Shown: one piece after another, positions 1-14,233 of the stretch | Layout: the number at the start of each line of letters is the position of its first letter | Numbering within the stretch: position 1 is the stretch's first letter | Source: Panulirus ornatus | Taxonomy: Eukaryota; Arthropoda; Malacostraca; Decapoda; Palinuridae | Assembly (NCBI RefSeq): GCF_036320965.1 | Contig: NC_092262.1 | Coordinates: 2,574,253-2,638,252 of the forward strand | Direction: 5' to 3' | Length of the DNA: 64,000 nucleotides | Notes under the pieces: generated by a model | Told to the model about the DNA's origin: nothing | What the model saw: only the letters and a program-made list of their open reading frames with translations | The model's database searches: none | Program-made: the position numbers and the translations under genes

Positions 1-297
1 CTAAGTATTTCTCACATACATTCTTCAAAGCAAACACCTGATCCACACATCCTCTACCACTTCTGAAACCACACTGCTCTTCCCCAATCTGATGCTCTGT
101 ACATGCCTTCACCCTCTCAATCAATATCCTCCCATATAATTCACCAGGAATACTCAACAAACTTATACCTCTGTAATTTGAGCACTCACTCTTATCCCCT
201 TTGCCTTTGTACAATGGCACTATATACGCATTCCGCCAATCCTCAGGCACCTCACCTATAGTATATACATACATTAAATAACCTATACTATACCAGT

Positions 298-302
<5 letters not shown>
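1..302 (-). mobile_element. Family L LINE fragment, RT palm region
   Basis: Minus-strand piece of the family L reverse transcriptase. The reverse complement covers the region around the [17 protein letters not shown] and GFRSGRG motifs and aligns with residues ~535-620 of the best copy at 58950. It runs off the left edge of the window and stops abruptly at a (TA)n tract, where the host-strand sequence ends at CCAGTCAACA. The copy is broken; no complete ORF remains. Confidence 0.9.

Positions 303-380
<78 letters not shown>
303..380. repeat. (TA)n microsatellite
   Basis: Pure TA dinucleotide tract of about 78 bp. It sits exactly between two minus-strand family L fragments from different parts of the element (RT on the left, start of the ORF on the right), so it marks a breakpoint or insertion boundary. 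Confidence 0.97.
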
Positions 381-383
<3 letters not shown>

Positions 384-486
384 CTCTAATCTTGTTTACA
401 TCCACACACATTTAAACATCCTAATCTGAGCCTTCGAGGAGGATGAGCACTCCCCGCATGACTCCTTCTTCTGTTTCCCTTTTTAT
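381..486 (-). mobile_element. Family L fragment, start of ORF
   Basis: Reverse complement matches the first ~40 codons of the family L ORF (the stretch encoding GSAHPPR, LGCLNVCGCNQD). In the 58950 copy this sequence lies next to the start codon. It is bounded by (TA)n on one side and the trinucleotide array on the other. Confidence 0.85.
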
Positions 487-490
487 CTTT

Positions 491-542
491 ATACTTATTA
501 TAATTACTATTATTATTATTGTTATTATTATTATCATTATTA

Positions 543-612
<70 letters not shown>

Positions 613-740
613 CATCATTATTATTGTTATTATTATCATCATTATTATCACTATTATTATCATTATCATTATTTTTATCATTATTATCATTATCATTATT
701 ATTATTATCATTACTAATATTATTATTATTATAACTATTA

Positions 741-786
<46 letters not shown>

Positions 787-957
787 CATTATTATTATTA
801 TTATTATTATCATTATTTTCATTGTTGTTGTTGTTGTTGTTGTTTTTATTATTATCATTATTATTATTATCGTTATTATTATCATTATTATTACTATTAT
901 CATCATTATTATCATTATTATTATCATTATTACTATAATTACTATTATTATTTTCAT
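491..957. repeat. Imperfect (ATT)n trinucleotide array
   Basis: About 460 bp of ATT/TTA units, interrupted by scattered C (ATC) and one GTT run near 821-845. It directly abuts the 5' end of an L fragment. Long open frames here encode only poly-Ile, poly-Asn or poly-Leu and are low-complexity artefacts. Confidence 0.95.
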
Positions 958-967
958 ACATAATCAC

Positions 968-1936
968 TGGTTCCCGCGTCAGCTAGGTAGCGCCAAGAAA
1001 CAGACGAAGAATGGCCCATCCACTCATATGCACGTATATGTATAGAAATGCCCACATGTGCACATATACATGCATGCACATATCAATATATACATACATA
1101 TACTCACATACGCATACATTACATACATATACACGTACATATTCATACATGCTTGCCTTCATCCATTCCTGTCGTAGCCCGTCCCATAGAAAAACATCCC
1201 CATCCCCTGCTTAACCGAGATAGCGCCAGGAATACAGAAATAAAAAGGCCCCAGTCGTTCACACTCAATCTCTAGCTGTAATTTGAAATGCACTGAAACC
1301 ACAGCTCCCTACCCACAGCCAGACCACACAGACCTTTCCATACTTTACCCCAAATGCTTCACATACCCTGGTTCAGTCCCTTGACAGCACGCTATACCAC
1401 ATCATTCCAATTCACTCTGTTTTTTGAACGCCCCTCACCTTCCTGTACCTTCAGGCCCCGATCGTCAAAAATCTTTTTCACCCCATCTTCCTACCAATTT
1501 GGTTCCCAGTTTCTTCTTGATCCTTCCAACTCTTACAAATATATATCCTCTTTATCAGTCTTTCGTCACTCATTCTTTCCATGTGTCCAAACTATTTCAT
1601 CACACCCTCTTCTGCTCTCTCAACTATACGCATTTTATTTCCACATATCTCTCTTACCCTTAAATTACTCGATCAAACCACCTCACCCCACATATTGTCC
1701 GAAACATTTCATTTCTAACACATCCACTCTCCGTACAACCCTTTCTATAGCCCATGCCTCGCAACCATATAACATTGTTGGAACTACTTTTCCCTCAAAC
1801 ATACACATTTCTGCTATTCGAGGTAACGTTCTCTTCTTCCACACATTCTTCATCGCTCCCAGAATCTTTGGCCTCTCCCCCACCCTGTGACTCTCTTTCG
1901 CTTCCATGGATCCATCCGCTGCTATGTCCACTCCCA
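968..1936 (-). mobile_element. Older family L copy, 3' end with long 3' UTR
   Basis: Minus-strand L fragment with the family tail (AGGTAGCGCCAAGAAACAG), the long version of the 3' UTR (~1150-1330) and the RT C-terminal region up to CCCAGATAT. Many substitutions relative to the young copies mark it as old. It ends at a TA/poly-T tract where the tail of the next minus-strand copy begins. Confidence 0.85.
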
Positions 1937-1970
1937 GATATATATATGTGTACATATATATATATTTTCT
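1937..1970. repeat. Short TA/TG tract between two L copies
   Basis: Mixed TA and TG dinucleotides. A 5'-truncated minus copy lies on the left and the poly-T/TA tail of another minus copy on the right, as expected if the first inserted into the second's tail. Confidence 0.8.
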
Positions 1971-3068
1971 TTTCTTTTTTTTTTTTTTTGCTTTGTCGCT
2001 GTCTCCTGCGTTTGCGAGGTAGCGCAAGGAAACAGACGAAAGAAATGGCCCAACCCACCCCCATACACATGTATATACATACGTCCACACACGCAAATAT
2101 ACATACCTACACAGCTTTCCATGGTTTACCCCAGACGCTTCACATGCCCTGATTCAATCCACTGACAGCACGTCAACCCCGGTATACCACATCGATCCAA
2201 TTCACTCTATTCCTTGCCCTCCCTTCACCCTCCAGCATGTTCAGGCCCCGATCACACAAAATCTTTTTCACTCCATCTTTCCACCTCCAATCTGGTCTCC
2301 CACTTCTCGTTCCCTCCACCTCCGACACATATATCCTCTTGGTCAATCTTTCCTCACTCATTCTCTCCATGTGCCCAAACCATTTCAAACCACCCTCTTC
2401 TGCTCTCTCAACCACGCTTTTTTTATTTACACACATCTCTCTTACCCTTACGTTACTTACTCGATCAAACCACCTCACACCAGATATTGTCCTCAGACAT
2501 CTCATTTCCAGCACATCCATCCTCCTGCGCACAACTCTATCCATAGCCCACGCCTCGCAACCATACAACATTGTTGGAACCACTATTCCTTCAAACATAC
2601 CCATTTTTGCTTTCCGAGATAATGTTCTCGACTTCCACACATTCTTCAAGGCTCCCAGGATTTTCGCCCCCTCCCCCACCCTATGATCCACTTCCGCTTC
2701 CATGGTTCCATCCGCTGCCATATCCACTCCCAGATATCTAAAACACTTTACTTCCTCCAGTTTTTCTCCATTCAAACTTACCTCCCAATTGACTTGACCC
2801 TCAACCCTACTGTACCTAATTACCTTGCTCTTATTCACATTTACTCTTAACTTTCTTCTTTCACACACTTTACCAAACTCAGTCACCACCTTCTGCAGTT
2901 TCTCTTATGAATCAGCCACCAGCGCTGTATCATCACCGAACAACAACTGACTCACTTCCCAAGCTCTCTCATCCCCAACAGACTTCATACTTGCCCCTCT
3001 TTCCAAGTCTCTTGCATTCACCTCCCTAACAACCCTATCCATAAACAAATTAAACAACCATGGAGACA

Positions 3069-5144
3069 TCACACATCCCTGAGCAAACCTACATTCACTG
3101 AGAACCAATCACTTTCCTCTCTTCCTACACGTACACATGCCTTACATCCTCGATAAAAACTTTTCACTGCTTCTAACAACTTTCCTCCCACACCATATAT
3201 TCTTAATACCTTCCACAGAGCATCATATGCCTTCTCCAGATCCATAAATGCTACATACAAATCCATTTGCTTTTCTAAGTATTTTTCACATACATTCTTC
3301 AAAGCAAACACCTGATCCACACAACCTCTACCACTTCTGAAACCACACTGCTCTTCCCCAATCTGATGCTCTGTACATGCCTTCACCATCTCAATCAATA
3401 CCCTCCCATATAATTTACCAGGAATACTCAACAAACTTATACCTCTGTAATTTGAGCACTCACTCTTATCCCCTTTGCCTTTGTACAATGGCACTATGCA
3501 CGCATTCCGCCAATCCTCAGGCACCTCACCATGAGTCATACATACATTAAATAACCTTACCAACCAGTCAATAATGCAGTCACCCCCATTTTTAATAAAT
3601 TCCACTGCAATACCATCCAAACCTGCTGCCTTGCCGGCTTTCATCTTCCGCAAAGCTTTTACTACCTCTTCTCTGTTTACCAAATCATTTTCCCTAACCC
3701 TCTCACTTTGCACACCACCTCGACCAAAACACCCTATATCTGCCACTCTATCATCAAACACATTCAACAAACTTTCAAAATACTCACTCCATCTCCTCAC
3801 ATCACCACTACTTGTTATCACCTCCCCATTTGCGCCCTTCACTGAAGTTCCCATTTGCTCCCTTGTCTTACGCACTTTATTTACCTCCTTCCAGAACATC
3901 TTTTTATTCTCCCTAAAATTTAATGATACTCTCTCACCCCAACTCTCATTTGCCCTCTTTTTCACCTCTTGCACCTTTCTCTTGACCTCCTGTCTCTTTC
4001 TTTTATACATCTCCCACTCAATTGCATTTTTTCCCTGCAAAAATCGTCCAAATGCCTCTCTCTTCTCTTTCACTAATAATCTTACTTCTTCATCCCACCA
4101 CTCACTACACTTTCTAATCAACCCACCTCCCACTCTTCTCATGCCACAAGCATGTTTTGCGCAATCCATCACTGATTCCCTAAATACATCCCATTCCTCC
4201 CCCACTCCCACTACTTCCATTGTTCTCACCTTTTTCCATTCTGTACTCAGTCTCTCCTGGTACTTCCTCACACAAGTCTCCTTCCCATGCTCACTTACTC
4301 TCACCACCCTCTTCACCCCAACATTCACTCTTCTTTTCTGAAAACCCATACAAATCTTCACCTTAGCCTCCACAAGATAATGATCAGACATCCCTCCAGT
4401 TGCACCTCTGAGCACATTAACATCCAAAAGTCTCTCTTTCGCGCGCCTGTCAATTAACACGTAATCCAATAACGCTCTCTGGGCATCTCTCCTACTTACA
4501 TACGTATACTTATGTATATCTCGCTTTTTAAACCAGGTATTCCCAATCACCAGTCCTTTTTCAGCACATAAATCTACAAGCTCTTCACCATTTCCATTTA
4601 CAACACTGAACACCCCATGTGTACCAATCATTCCCTCAACTGCCACATTACTCACCTTTGCATTCAAATCACCTATCACTATAACCCGGTCTCGTGCATC
4701 AAAACCACTAACACACTCATTCAGCTGCTCCCAAAACACTTGCCTCTCATGATCTTTCTTCTCATGCCCAGGTGCATATGCACCAATAATCACCCATCTC
4801 TCTCCATCAACTTTCAGTTTTACCCATATTAATCGAGAATTTACTTTCTTACATTCTATCACATACTCCCACAACTCCTGTTTCAGGAGTACTGCTACTC
4901 CTTCCCTTGCTCTTGTCCTCTCACTAACCCCTGACTTAACTCCCAAGACATTCCCAAACCACTCTTCCCCTTTACCCTTGAGCTTCGTTTCACTCAGAGC
5001 CAAAACATCCAGGTTCCTTTCCTCAAACATACTACCTATCTCTCCTTTTTTCACATCTTGGTTACATCCACACACATTTAGACACCCCAGTCTGAGCGTT
5101 CGAGGAGGATGAGCACTCCCCGCGTGACTCCTTCTGTTTCCCAT
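3069..5144 (-). CDS. LINE endonuclease / reverse transcriptase, 5' part
   Basis: Open frame of 691 codons from the ATG giving MGNRRSHAG. An upstream GTG at 5189 extends the frame, but the ATG matches the start in the best copy. Endonuclease motifs appear in order: LSETK, IGAYAPGHEKK, GDLNAK, DYVLIDRR and SDHYLVEAKV, as in APE-type LINE endonucleases that nick target DNA to prime reverse transcription. The RT begins with GLDGIAVEFIK, NYRGISLLS and GFRSGRG, then the motif A region FMDLEKAYD. A 15-bp deletion follows directly (DALWK instead of DRVDRDALWK), and a frameshift near 3081 ends the frame before motif B is complete. The remaining RT lies in other frames at 2905-3108 and 2173-2889. A dead copy at protein level. 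Confidence 0.9.
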   Translation of the reverse strand: MGNRRSHAGSAHPPRTLRLGCLNVCGCNQDVKKGEIGSMFEERNLDVLALSETKLKGKGEEWFGNVLGVKSGVSERTRAREGVAVLLKQELWEYVIECKKVNSRLIWVKLKVDGERWVIIGAYAPGHEKKDHERQVFWEQLNECVSGFDARDRVIVIGDLNAKVSNVAVEGMIGTHGVFSVVNGNGEELVDLCAEKGLVIGNTWFKKRDIHKYTYVSRRDAQRALLDYVLIDRRAKERLLDVNVLRGATGGMSDHYLVEAKVKICMGFQKRRVNVGVKRVVRVSEHGKETCVRKYQERLSTEWKKVRTMEVVGVGEEWDVFRESVMDCAKHACGMRRVGGGLIRKCSEWWDEEVRLLVKEKREAFGRFLQGKNAIEWEMYKRKRQEVKRKVQEVKKRANESWGERVSLNFRENKKMFWKEVNKVRKTREQMGTSVKGANGEVITSSGDVRRWSEYFESLLNVFDDRVADIGCFGRGGVQSERVRENDLVNREEVVKALRKMKAGKAAGLDGIAVEFIKNGGDCIIDWLVRLFNVCMTHGEVPEDWRNACIVPLYKGKGDKSECSNYRGISLLSIPGKLYGRVLIEMVKACTEHQIGEEQCGFRSGRGCVDQVFALKNVCEKYLEKQMDLYVAFMDLEKAYDALWKVLRIYGVGGKLLEAVKSFYRGCKACVRVGREESDWFSVNVGLLRDV

Positions 5145-5149
5145 TTTAG

Positions 5150-5272
5150 AAAGGTGAAAAATACAAGGAGGGGAGGATTTCTGGCCCACCGCTCCCGTCC
5201 CCTCTAGTCGCCTTTTACGACACGCGAGGAATGCGTGGGAAGTATTCTTTCACCCCTATCCCCAGGGATAAT
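5150..5272 (-). other. Family L 5' leader with predicted RNA hairpins
   Basis: G-rich leader of the minus copy, also seen at 14111-14233, 58829-58938 and in the short element at 35095. In sense orientation it holds TATCCC-TG-GGGATA, a hairpin GAATAC-(7 nt)-GTATTC (one stem base changed here to GCATTC) and a hairpin GTCG-(7 nt)-CGAC. The loops vary between copies while GTCG/CGAC is kept. An HDV-like ribozyme or promoter is possible but unproven. Confidence 0.6.
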
Positions 5273-5703
5273 ATATATATACATATATATATACATACAC
5301 ATACACACGCACATATACACACACACACACATATACATATATATACATATGAAAAAAGTAAGAAATAATTTAGAAAACTGAAACTTCTAGCTTGAAATGA
5401 AATGAGAAAATGAATGTCACATAATGGTTCAACCTCTGGCTATGGAAAAAGGGAAATGTATAATCTATTTACGCAAACGTCAATAGTAGTTCTCATCAAT
5501 TTAACCACTGTATCAATAAGCTTCAATGTCTAAGCTACATTTTTTTTTTCAATTTCACTTTTTTCTTGTCAAAGCACCACGTATGAAAACTATCACTCCA
5601 GTAACACAACTATAAACATTTACTTCCCCTTTAAAAAAGTTCTGGGGAAGTCTGTCTCGATACACTGCGGGACACTCTACCACCTGGCGTGGTTTGTGTT
5701 GCA
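5273..5703 (-). repeat. R1 repeat, copy a (with TA/CA tract)
   Basis: A TA/CA microsatellite (5273-5350), then about 350 bp of non-coding sequence running from TATGAAAAAAGTAAG to CACTCTACCACCTGGCG. The same sequence recurs at 8908-9303 in the same orientation, in the second duplication unit, and inverted at 58523-58740. In sense orientation it lies directly 5' of the L leader here and at 58.8 kb, so it is either an extended L 5' region or a commonly transduced flank. No ORF was recognised. Confidence 0.8.
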
Positions 5704-5802
5704 ATGGTTCTTGATTCACAAACGTAGTAGCATCACTGGTGGGCGGAAGAACATTCTTGTAACCACAGCAAGGATCACAGTCCGTGCAACTCCATTACAT
5801 AC

Positions 5803-6220
5803 CAACTGCCAACTGATGCGTGATGAGAGGTTTTCAACAATGACCCTGTAAGGTGTCCTCGTTGGGGGGCCGTACCTGTGGTAAAGGTCACTTGGCTTAC
5901 TGCAACTCTGTCTGTCAAGCCAAGCAGGACGACGGTCTCGCTCACGGTCACGACGACGACCACCACCACCACCATATCCAGAATATCCAACTCTTCTTGG
6001 TAAACCACGTGCATGCTCAACTGTGACCCTCTCTCCAAGAAGTTCACGACCATTCATTTCATACACTGCATCATCAGCATCGCGTTCATCCTCAAACTCC
6101 ACAAATCCATAACCATTCCATAACCATCTCGAAGTTTTCCATAGCGTTTGAAGAATCTTTCTAAATCTCTCTCCCTGCAACTGTAGTGTAGTGTAACCCA
6201 CCAACGTACACTCTCGCCAT
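5803..6220 (-). pseudogene. SRSF4/6 (B52)-type splicing factor fragment
   Basis: The minus strand starts with ATG at 6220 (MARVYVGG), the expected N-terminus of an SR splicing factor RRM1. It continues in shifted frames through RERDLERFFKRYGKLRD, GYGFVEFEDERDADDAVY and NGRELLGERVTVEHARG, then a Gly/Arg linker and the RRM2 start YGPPTRTPYRVIVENLSS, ending at SWQ (5806). Proteins of this family bind pre-mRNA and guide splicing. At least two frameshifts inside RRM1 disable it. A GTATGT just after the homology (5802-5797) resembles a 5' splice site, so the piece may come from an unspliced transcript or genomic exon rather than a clean cDNA. The RS domain and the rest of RRM2 are absent. Duplicated at 14770-15176. 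Confidence 0.85.
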
Positions 6221-6269
6221 CATTTTGTATCTTCACTTTTTAATTCCTCTCAGGAAAGCCATTAGTTTC

Positions 6270-6425
<156 letters not shown>

Positions 6426-6429
6426 GTTT

Positions 6430-7300
6430 GAAAATAGATTATTTGTTTCAACCCAAGCAAATTCAATTTTTGAGCAATTACCCATTACTACTAAGAAAAT
6501 TTTAGGAAATTAGACATCAACTTGGTAGCTTTAAAAGTTTCTATGGGAATATGTTTTTCTTAAATCTTAAGTGTAAGAATTTGATTATATTTGTTTGTAC
6601 TTACTCATATCAATATCAAAGTGCCACAACTGCATTACATAAACTCAACCTTCATAGAATCTTTGGGTGATCTGTGGAATCACAGATACTTGTGTTTAAT
6701 TTTAGTTTCTCTGCACACAAAGCAGCTCTCCCATCCACGTGGATTCAGATGATTCTATAATGGTTGAGATTTTCTTGGCAAATTGTGGTGATGTACTATA
6801 TTACGGTAATCAATTGATATTTCACGTATGCATAACTTTGTAATGTAGCCGAAGCCCTAATTTGTATGTTCAAAATCTATGGAATTTTCTAGTTCATTTT
6901 TGACTGTAGTAACACGAATTAGTTGCAGTGTAAGATGACTGAGAAAAGATTTTTTGATCTTAAAATATTTCAATCATGCTTAAAGAACTGATGGTCAGTT
7001 AAAAGAAAAATTCAGTCTCTTTTAGAAACTTGATGCTTCCCAAGAGGTAACCTACTTCTAGTGGTGGACAAGATAAAAGACAGAAACATGGGCCAATGTT
7101 CAACCTAACCTTAGGTTGTGGATGACTTTTGAATGATAATCAGGGTGCATATTGGCCTGGTTTGCCCTGTTTATATATTGTCCTCTGGAGCGAGTTTCGT
7201 TTAGGCCAGGGTTCTTCAACATACGTGTCGAGACCCAATACTGGGTTACAAACTTTTGTTCACTGAGTAGCCACGTCGAAAACAGAATTATAAATTATAG
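6430..7300. other. Non-coding spacer, duplicated at 15380-16252
   Basis: About 870 bp without recognisable coding sequence and with ordinary base composition. It contains a hairpin CAACCTAA-CC-TTAGGTTG near 7099-7116. Near 7216-7255 there is a stretch resembling a hAT-type terminus (GGGTTCTTCAAC, GAGACCCAATACTGGG). No gene is assigned. Confidence 0.7.
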
Positions 7301-7307
7301 GTGAAAA

Positions 7308-7377
7308 GCATTAATGATAATGATAACATTGATTATAATAATGATAATGATAATAATGATGTTGATAATAATAATAT
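7308..7377. repeat. Short (ATA/ATG)n tract at L boundary
   Basis: Imperfect trinucleotide run of GATAAT and AATAAT units immediately before a 5'-truncated L copy. It resembles the longer (ATT)n array next to the L fragment at 381-486. Confidence 0.8.
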
Positions 7378-10804
<3,427 letters not shown>

Positions 10805-12472
10805 GTAGAGATGGCCAGAGGGTGTTATTGGATTACGTGTTAATTGCTAGGTGTGTAAAAGAAAAACATTGGATGTAAATGTGATGAGAGATGCAATTAG
10901 AGGGATGTCTGATCATTATCTTTTGGATGCGAAGGTGAAGATTTGTTTAACTTTCATAAAAGAAGAGGGAATGTTGGGAAACGAGAGTGGTGAGAGTAAG
11001 TGAACTTGCAAGAAGTACTAGGATAGAGGTAAGCAGTGATATCTTGCACAAAAGATGCATATAGCGTGAGAAAGGTAGGAGGAGGGCAGATTAGAGAGGG
11101 TAGTGAATGGTGGGATGAAGAAGTAAGATTGTTAGTGAAAGCGAAGGGAGAGGCGTTTGGACGATTTTTGCAAGGAAGTAGTGCAAATGACTGGGAGATG
11201 TATAGAAGAAAGCGGTAGGAATCAAGAGAAAGGTGAAAGAGGTGAAAAACAGGGTGAATGAGAGATAAAGTGAGAGAGTATCATCAAGTTTTAGGGAGAA
11301 TAAAAGATGTTTTGGGAGGAAGTATATAAAGTGCGTAAACCAAGAGAACAAATGGAACATCGGTGAAGGGGGCAAATGGGGAGTTAATAATAAGTAGTGA
11401 CGAAATGAAAAGGAAATGGAGTGAATATTTTGAAGGTTTGTTGAATATGTTTGATGACAGAATGGCATATATAGAGTATTTTGGTAAGGGTTGCGTGCCA
11501 AGTGAGAGGGTCAGAGAGAATGGTTTGGTGTACAAAGAAGAGGTAGTGAAAAAATTGCGGAAGATGACAGCCGGCAAGGCGGTGGGTTTTCATGGTATTG
11601 CAGTGGAATATACAAAAAAGGGGTTGGCTATGTTGTTGATTGATTGATAAGGGTATTCAATGTATGTATGGATCATAGTGAGGTGCATGATAATTAGCGG
11701 AATGCATGCATTGCGACATTGTACAACGGAAAAGGGAATAAAGGTGAGTATTCAAATTACAGAGGCATAACTTTATTGAGTATTCTTGAGAAATTATATG
11801 TGAGGGTATTGATTGAGAGGGTAAAAACATGTGTAGAGCATCAGATTGGGGAAGAGCAGTGTGGTTTCAGAAGTGGTAGAGGATATGTGAATCAGGTGTT
11901 TGCTTTGAAGAATGTATGTGGGAAATACTTAGAAAAACAGGGATTTGTATGTACCATTTATAGATCTGGAGAAAGCATACGATAGGGTGGATGGAGATAC
12001 TCTGTGGAAGATTTTGAGAGTACATGGTGTGGGAGGTAAGTTTCTGGAAGCAGTAAAATGTTTTTACCAAGGATATAAGGCATGTGTACAAGTAGCAAGA
12101 GAGGAAAGTGATTGCTTTCCAGTGAATGTCGGTTTGCGGCAGGCGGTGCGTGATGTCTTCATAGATGTTTAGTTTATCTATGGATGAAGTGGTTATGGAC
12201 GTGAATTCAAGAGTTTCAATGAGTATGCAGTCTGTTTTGGATGAGAGGGTTTAGGAAGTGTCAGTTGTTGTTAGCTGATGATAGAGCGCTAGCTGCTGAT
12301 TCGGGTGAGAAACTGCATAAGTTGGTGACTAAGTTTCGTAAAGTGTGTGAAAGAAAAAAGTTGAGAGTAAATTTGAATAAGTGCAAGGTTATTAGGTTCA
12401 GTAGGGGTAAGGGACAAGTTAACTGGGAGGTAAATTTGAATGAAGAAAAGCTTGAGGAAGTGAAGAGTTTTA
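10805..12472 (+). mobile_element. Old degenerate family L copy (EN to RT)
   Basis: Begins in the endonuclease ([12 protein letters not shown] region), includes the MSDHYLL-like motif and linker, then RT pieces in several frames: [36 protein letters not shown] and a degraded FxDD (LADDRALAADS). Many frameshifts and stops mark it as old. It is cut at 12472 by the duplication junction; the intact continuation is in unit 2 (19291-21800). Confidence 0.9.
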
Positions 12473-12478
12473 CCTCAC
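12473..12478. other. Duplication junction with 6-bp filler
   Basis: Sequence GAAGAGTTTTA (to 12472) comes from the right end of the unit and GCACCTCACC (from 12479) from the left end. The six bases CCTCAC between them belong to neither flank, but match the adjacent ACCTCACC and may be locally templated. This fits end joining or replication template switching rather than homologous exchange. Confidence 0.85.
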
Positions 12479-14233
12479 GCACCTCACCATGAGTCATACA
12501 TACATTAAATAACCTTACCAACCAGTCAATAATGCAGTCACCCCCTTTTTTAATAAATTCCACTGCAATACCATCCAAACCTGCTGCCTTGCCGGCTTTC
12601 ATCTTCCGCAAAGCATTTACTACCTCTTCTCTGTTTACCAAATCATTTTCCCTAACCCTCTCACTTTGCACACCACCTCGACCAAAACACCCTATATCTG
12701 CCACTCTATCATCAAACACATTCAACAAACTTTCAAAATACTCACTCCATCTCCTTCTCACATCACCACTACTTGTTATCACCTCCCCATTTGCGCCCTT
12801 CACTGAAGTTCCTATTTGCTCCCTTGTCTTACGCATTTTATTTACCTCCTTCCAGAACATCTTTTTATTCTCCCTAAAATTTAATGATACTCTCTCACCC
12901 CAACTCTCATTTACCCTCTTTTTCACATCTTGCACCTTTCTCTTGACCTCCTGTCTCTTTCTTTTATACATCTCCCACTCAATTGCATTTTTTCCCTGCA
13001 AAAATCGTCCAAATGCCTCTCTCTTCTCTTTCACTAATAATCTTACTTCTTCATCCCACCACTCACTACACTTTCTAATCAACCCACCTCCCACTCTTCT
13101 CATGCCACAAGCATGTTTTGCGCAATCCATCACTGATTCCCTAAATACATCCCATTCCTCCCCCACTCCCCTTACTTCCATTGTTCTCACCTTTTTCCAT
13201 TCTGTACTCAGTCTCTCCTGGTACTTCCTCACACAAGTCTCCTTCCCAAGCTCACTTACTCTCACCACCCTCTTCACCCCAACATTCACTCTTCTTTTCT
13301 GAAAACCCATACAAATCTTCACCTTAGCCTCCACAAGATAATGATCAGACATCCCTCCAGTTGCACCTCTCAGCACATTAACATCCAAAAGTCTCTCTTT
13401 CGCGTGCCTGTCAATTAACACGTAATCCAATAACGCTCTCTGGCCATCTCTCCTACTTACATACGTATACTTATGTATATCTCGCTTTTTAAACCAGGTA
13501 TTCCCAATCACCAGTCCTTTTTCAGCACATAAATCTACAAGCTTTTCACCATTTCCATTTACAACACTGAACACCCCATGTGTACCAATCATTCCCTCAA
13601 CTGCCACATTACTCACCTTTGCATTCAAATCACCAATCACTATAACCCGGTCTCGTGCATCAAAACCACTAACACACTCATTCAGCTGCTCCCAAAACAC
13701 TTGCCTCTCATGATCTTTCTTCTCATGCCCAGGTGCAACTGCACCAATAATCACCCATCTCTCTCCATCAACTTTCAGTTTTACCCATATTAATCGAGAA
13801 TTTACTTTCTTACATTCTATCACATACTCCCACAACTCCTGTTTCAGGAGTACTGCTACTCCTTCCCTTGCTCTTGTCCTCTCACTAACCCCTGACTTAA
13901 CTCCCAAGACATTCCCAAACCACTCTTCCCCTTTACCGTTGAGCTTCGTTTCACTCAGAGCCAAAACATCCAGGTTCCTTTCCTCAAACATACTACCTAT
14001 CTCTCCTTTTGTCACATCTTGGTTACATCCACACACATTTAGACATCCCAGTCTGAGCGTTCGAGGAGGATGAGCACTCCCCGCGTGACTCCTTCTGTTT
14101 CCCATTTTAGAAAGGTGAAAAATACAAGGAGTGGAGGATTTCTGGCCCACCGCTCCCGTCCCCTCTAGTCGCCTTTTACGACACGCGAGGAATGCGTGGG
14201 AAGTATTCTTTCACCCCTATCCCCAGGGATAAT
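12479..14233 (-). mobile_element. Family L copy, 5' half (unit 2)
   Basis: Duplicate of 3521-5272: L leader, start codon at 14105, endonuclease and linker up to the early RT (MTHGEV). It is cut at the junction, where the frame runs into antisense of the old L copy, so the 629-codon open frame 12261-14150 is chimeric at its C-terminus. Small changes from unit 1 include restoration of 3 bp (RRRWSEYF instead of RRWSEYF). Confidence 0.92.
12482..14105 (-). CDS. LINE endonuclease with truncated RT (unit 2 copy)
   Basis: Open frame from ATG at 14105 (MGNRRSHAG). All APE endonuclease motifs are present: LSETK, GDLNAK, DYVLIDRH, SDHYLVEAKV. Note GAVAPGHE where other copies have GAYAPGHE, a change at the conserved Tyr. 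The linker and first RT motif (GLDGIAVEFIKK) follow, then the duplication junction removes the rest of the RT. The frame stays open past the junction only by reading antisense L sequence. Not expected to be functional. Confidence 0.85.

Larger units (their letters stand above)
1971..5272 (-). mobile_element. Family L LINE, nearly full length
   Basis: Complete element in outline. Reading the minus strand, the 5' leader begins ATTATCCCTGGGGATAGG (5272 downwards), the ORF starts at 5144, and the short-type 3' UTR ends in the family tail and an A/T-rich tract near 1971. It is about 3.3 kb long. Visible defects relative to the 58950 copy: a 15-bp in-frame deletion near 3225-3240 removing residues just after motif A, a 1-bp loss near 3081 in the GLRQGC region, and a premature stop near 2905 after the FxDD motif (here FGDD). 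Its 3521-5272 part is duplicated at 12479-14233. Confidence 0.93.

Noticed and set aside
386..1045. Long open frames encoding poly-Asn, poly-Ile or poly-Leu
   Set aside because: They lie in the (ATT)n array, are open in several frames on both strands and have no domain content.
3574..4341. His/Ser/Pro/Thr-rich open frames opposite the L ORF (also at 12532, 47076, 59756 and many shorter ones)
   Set aside because: Antisense shadows of the endonuclease/RT frame, recurring wherever L recurs.
7099..7116. Telomere-type TTAGG repeat
   Set aside because: Only single units of CCTAA and TTAGG forming a small hairpin; no array.
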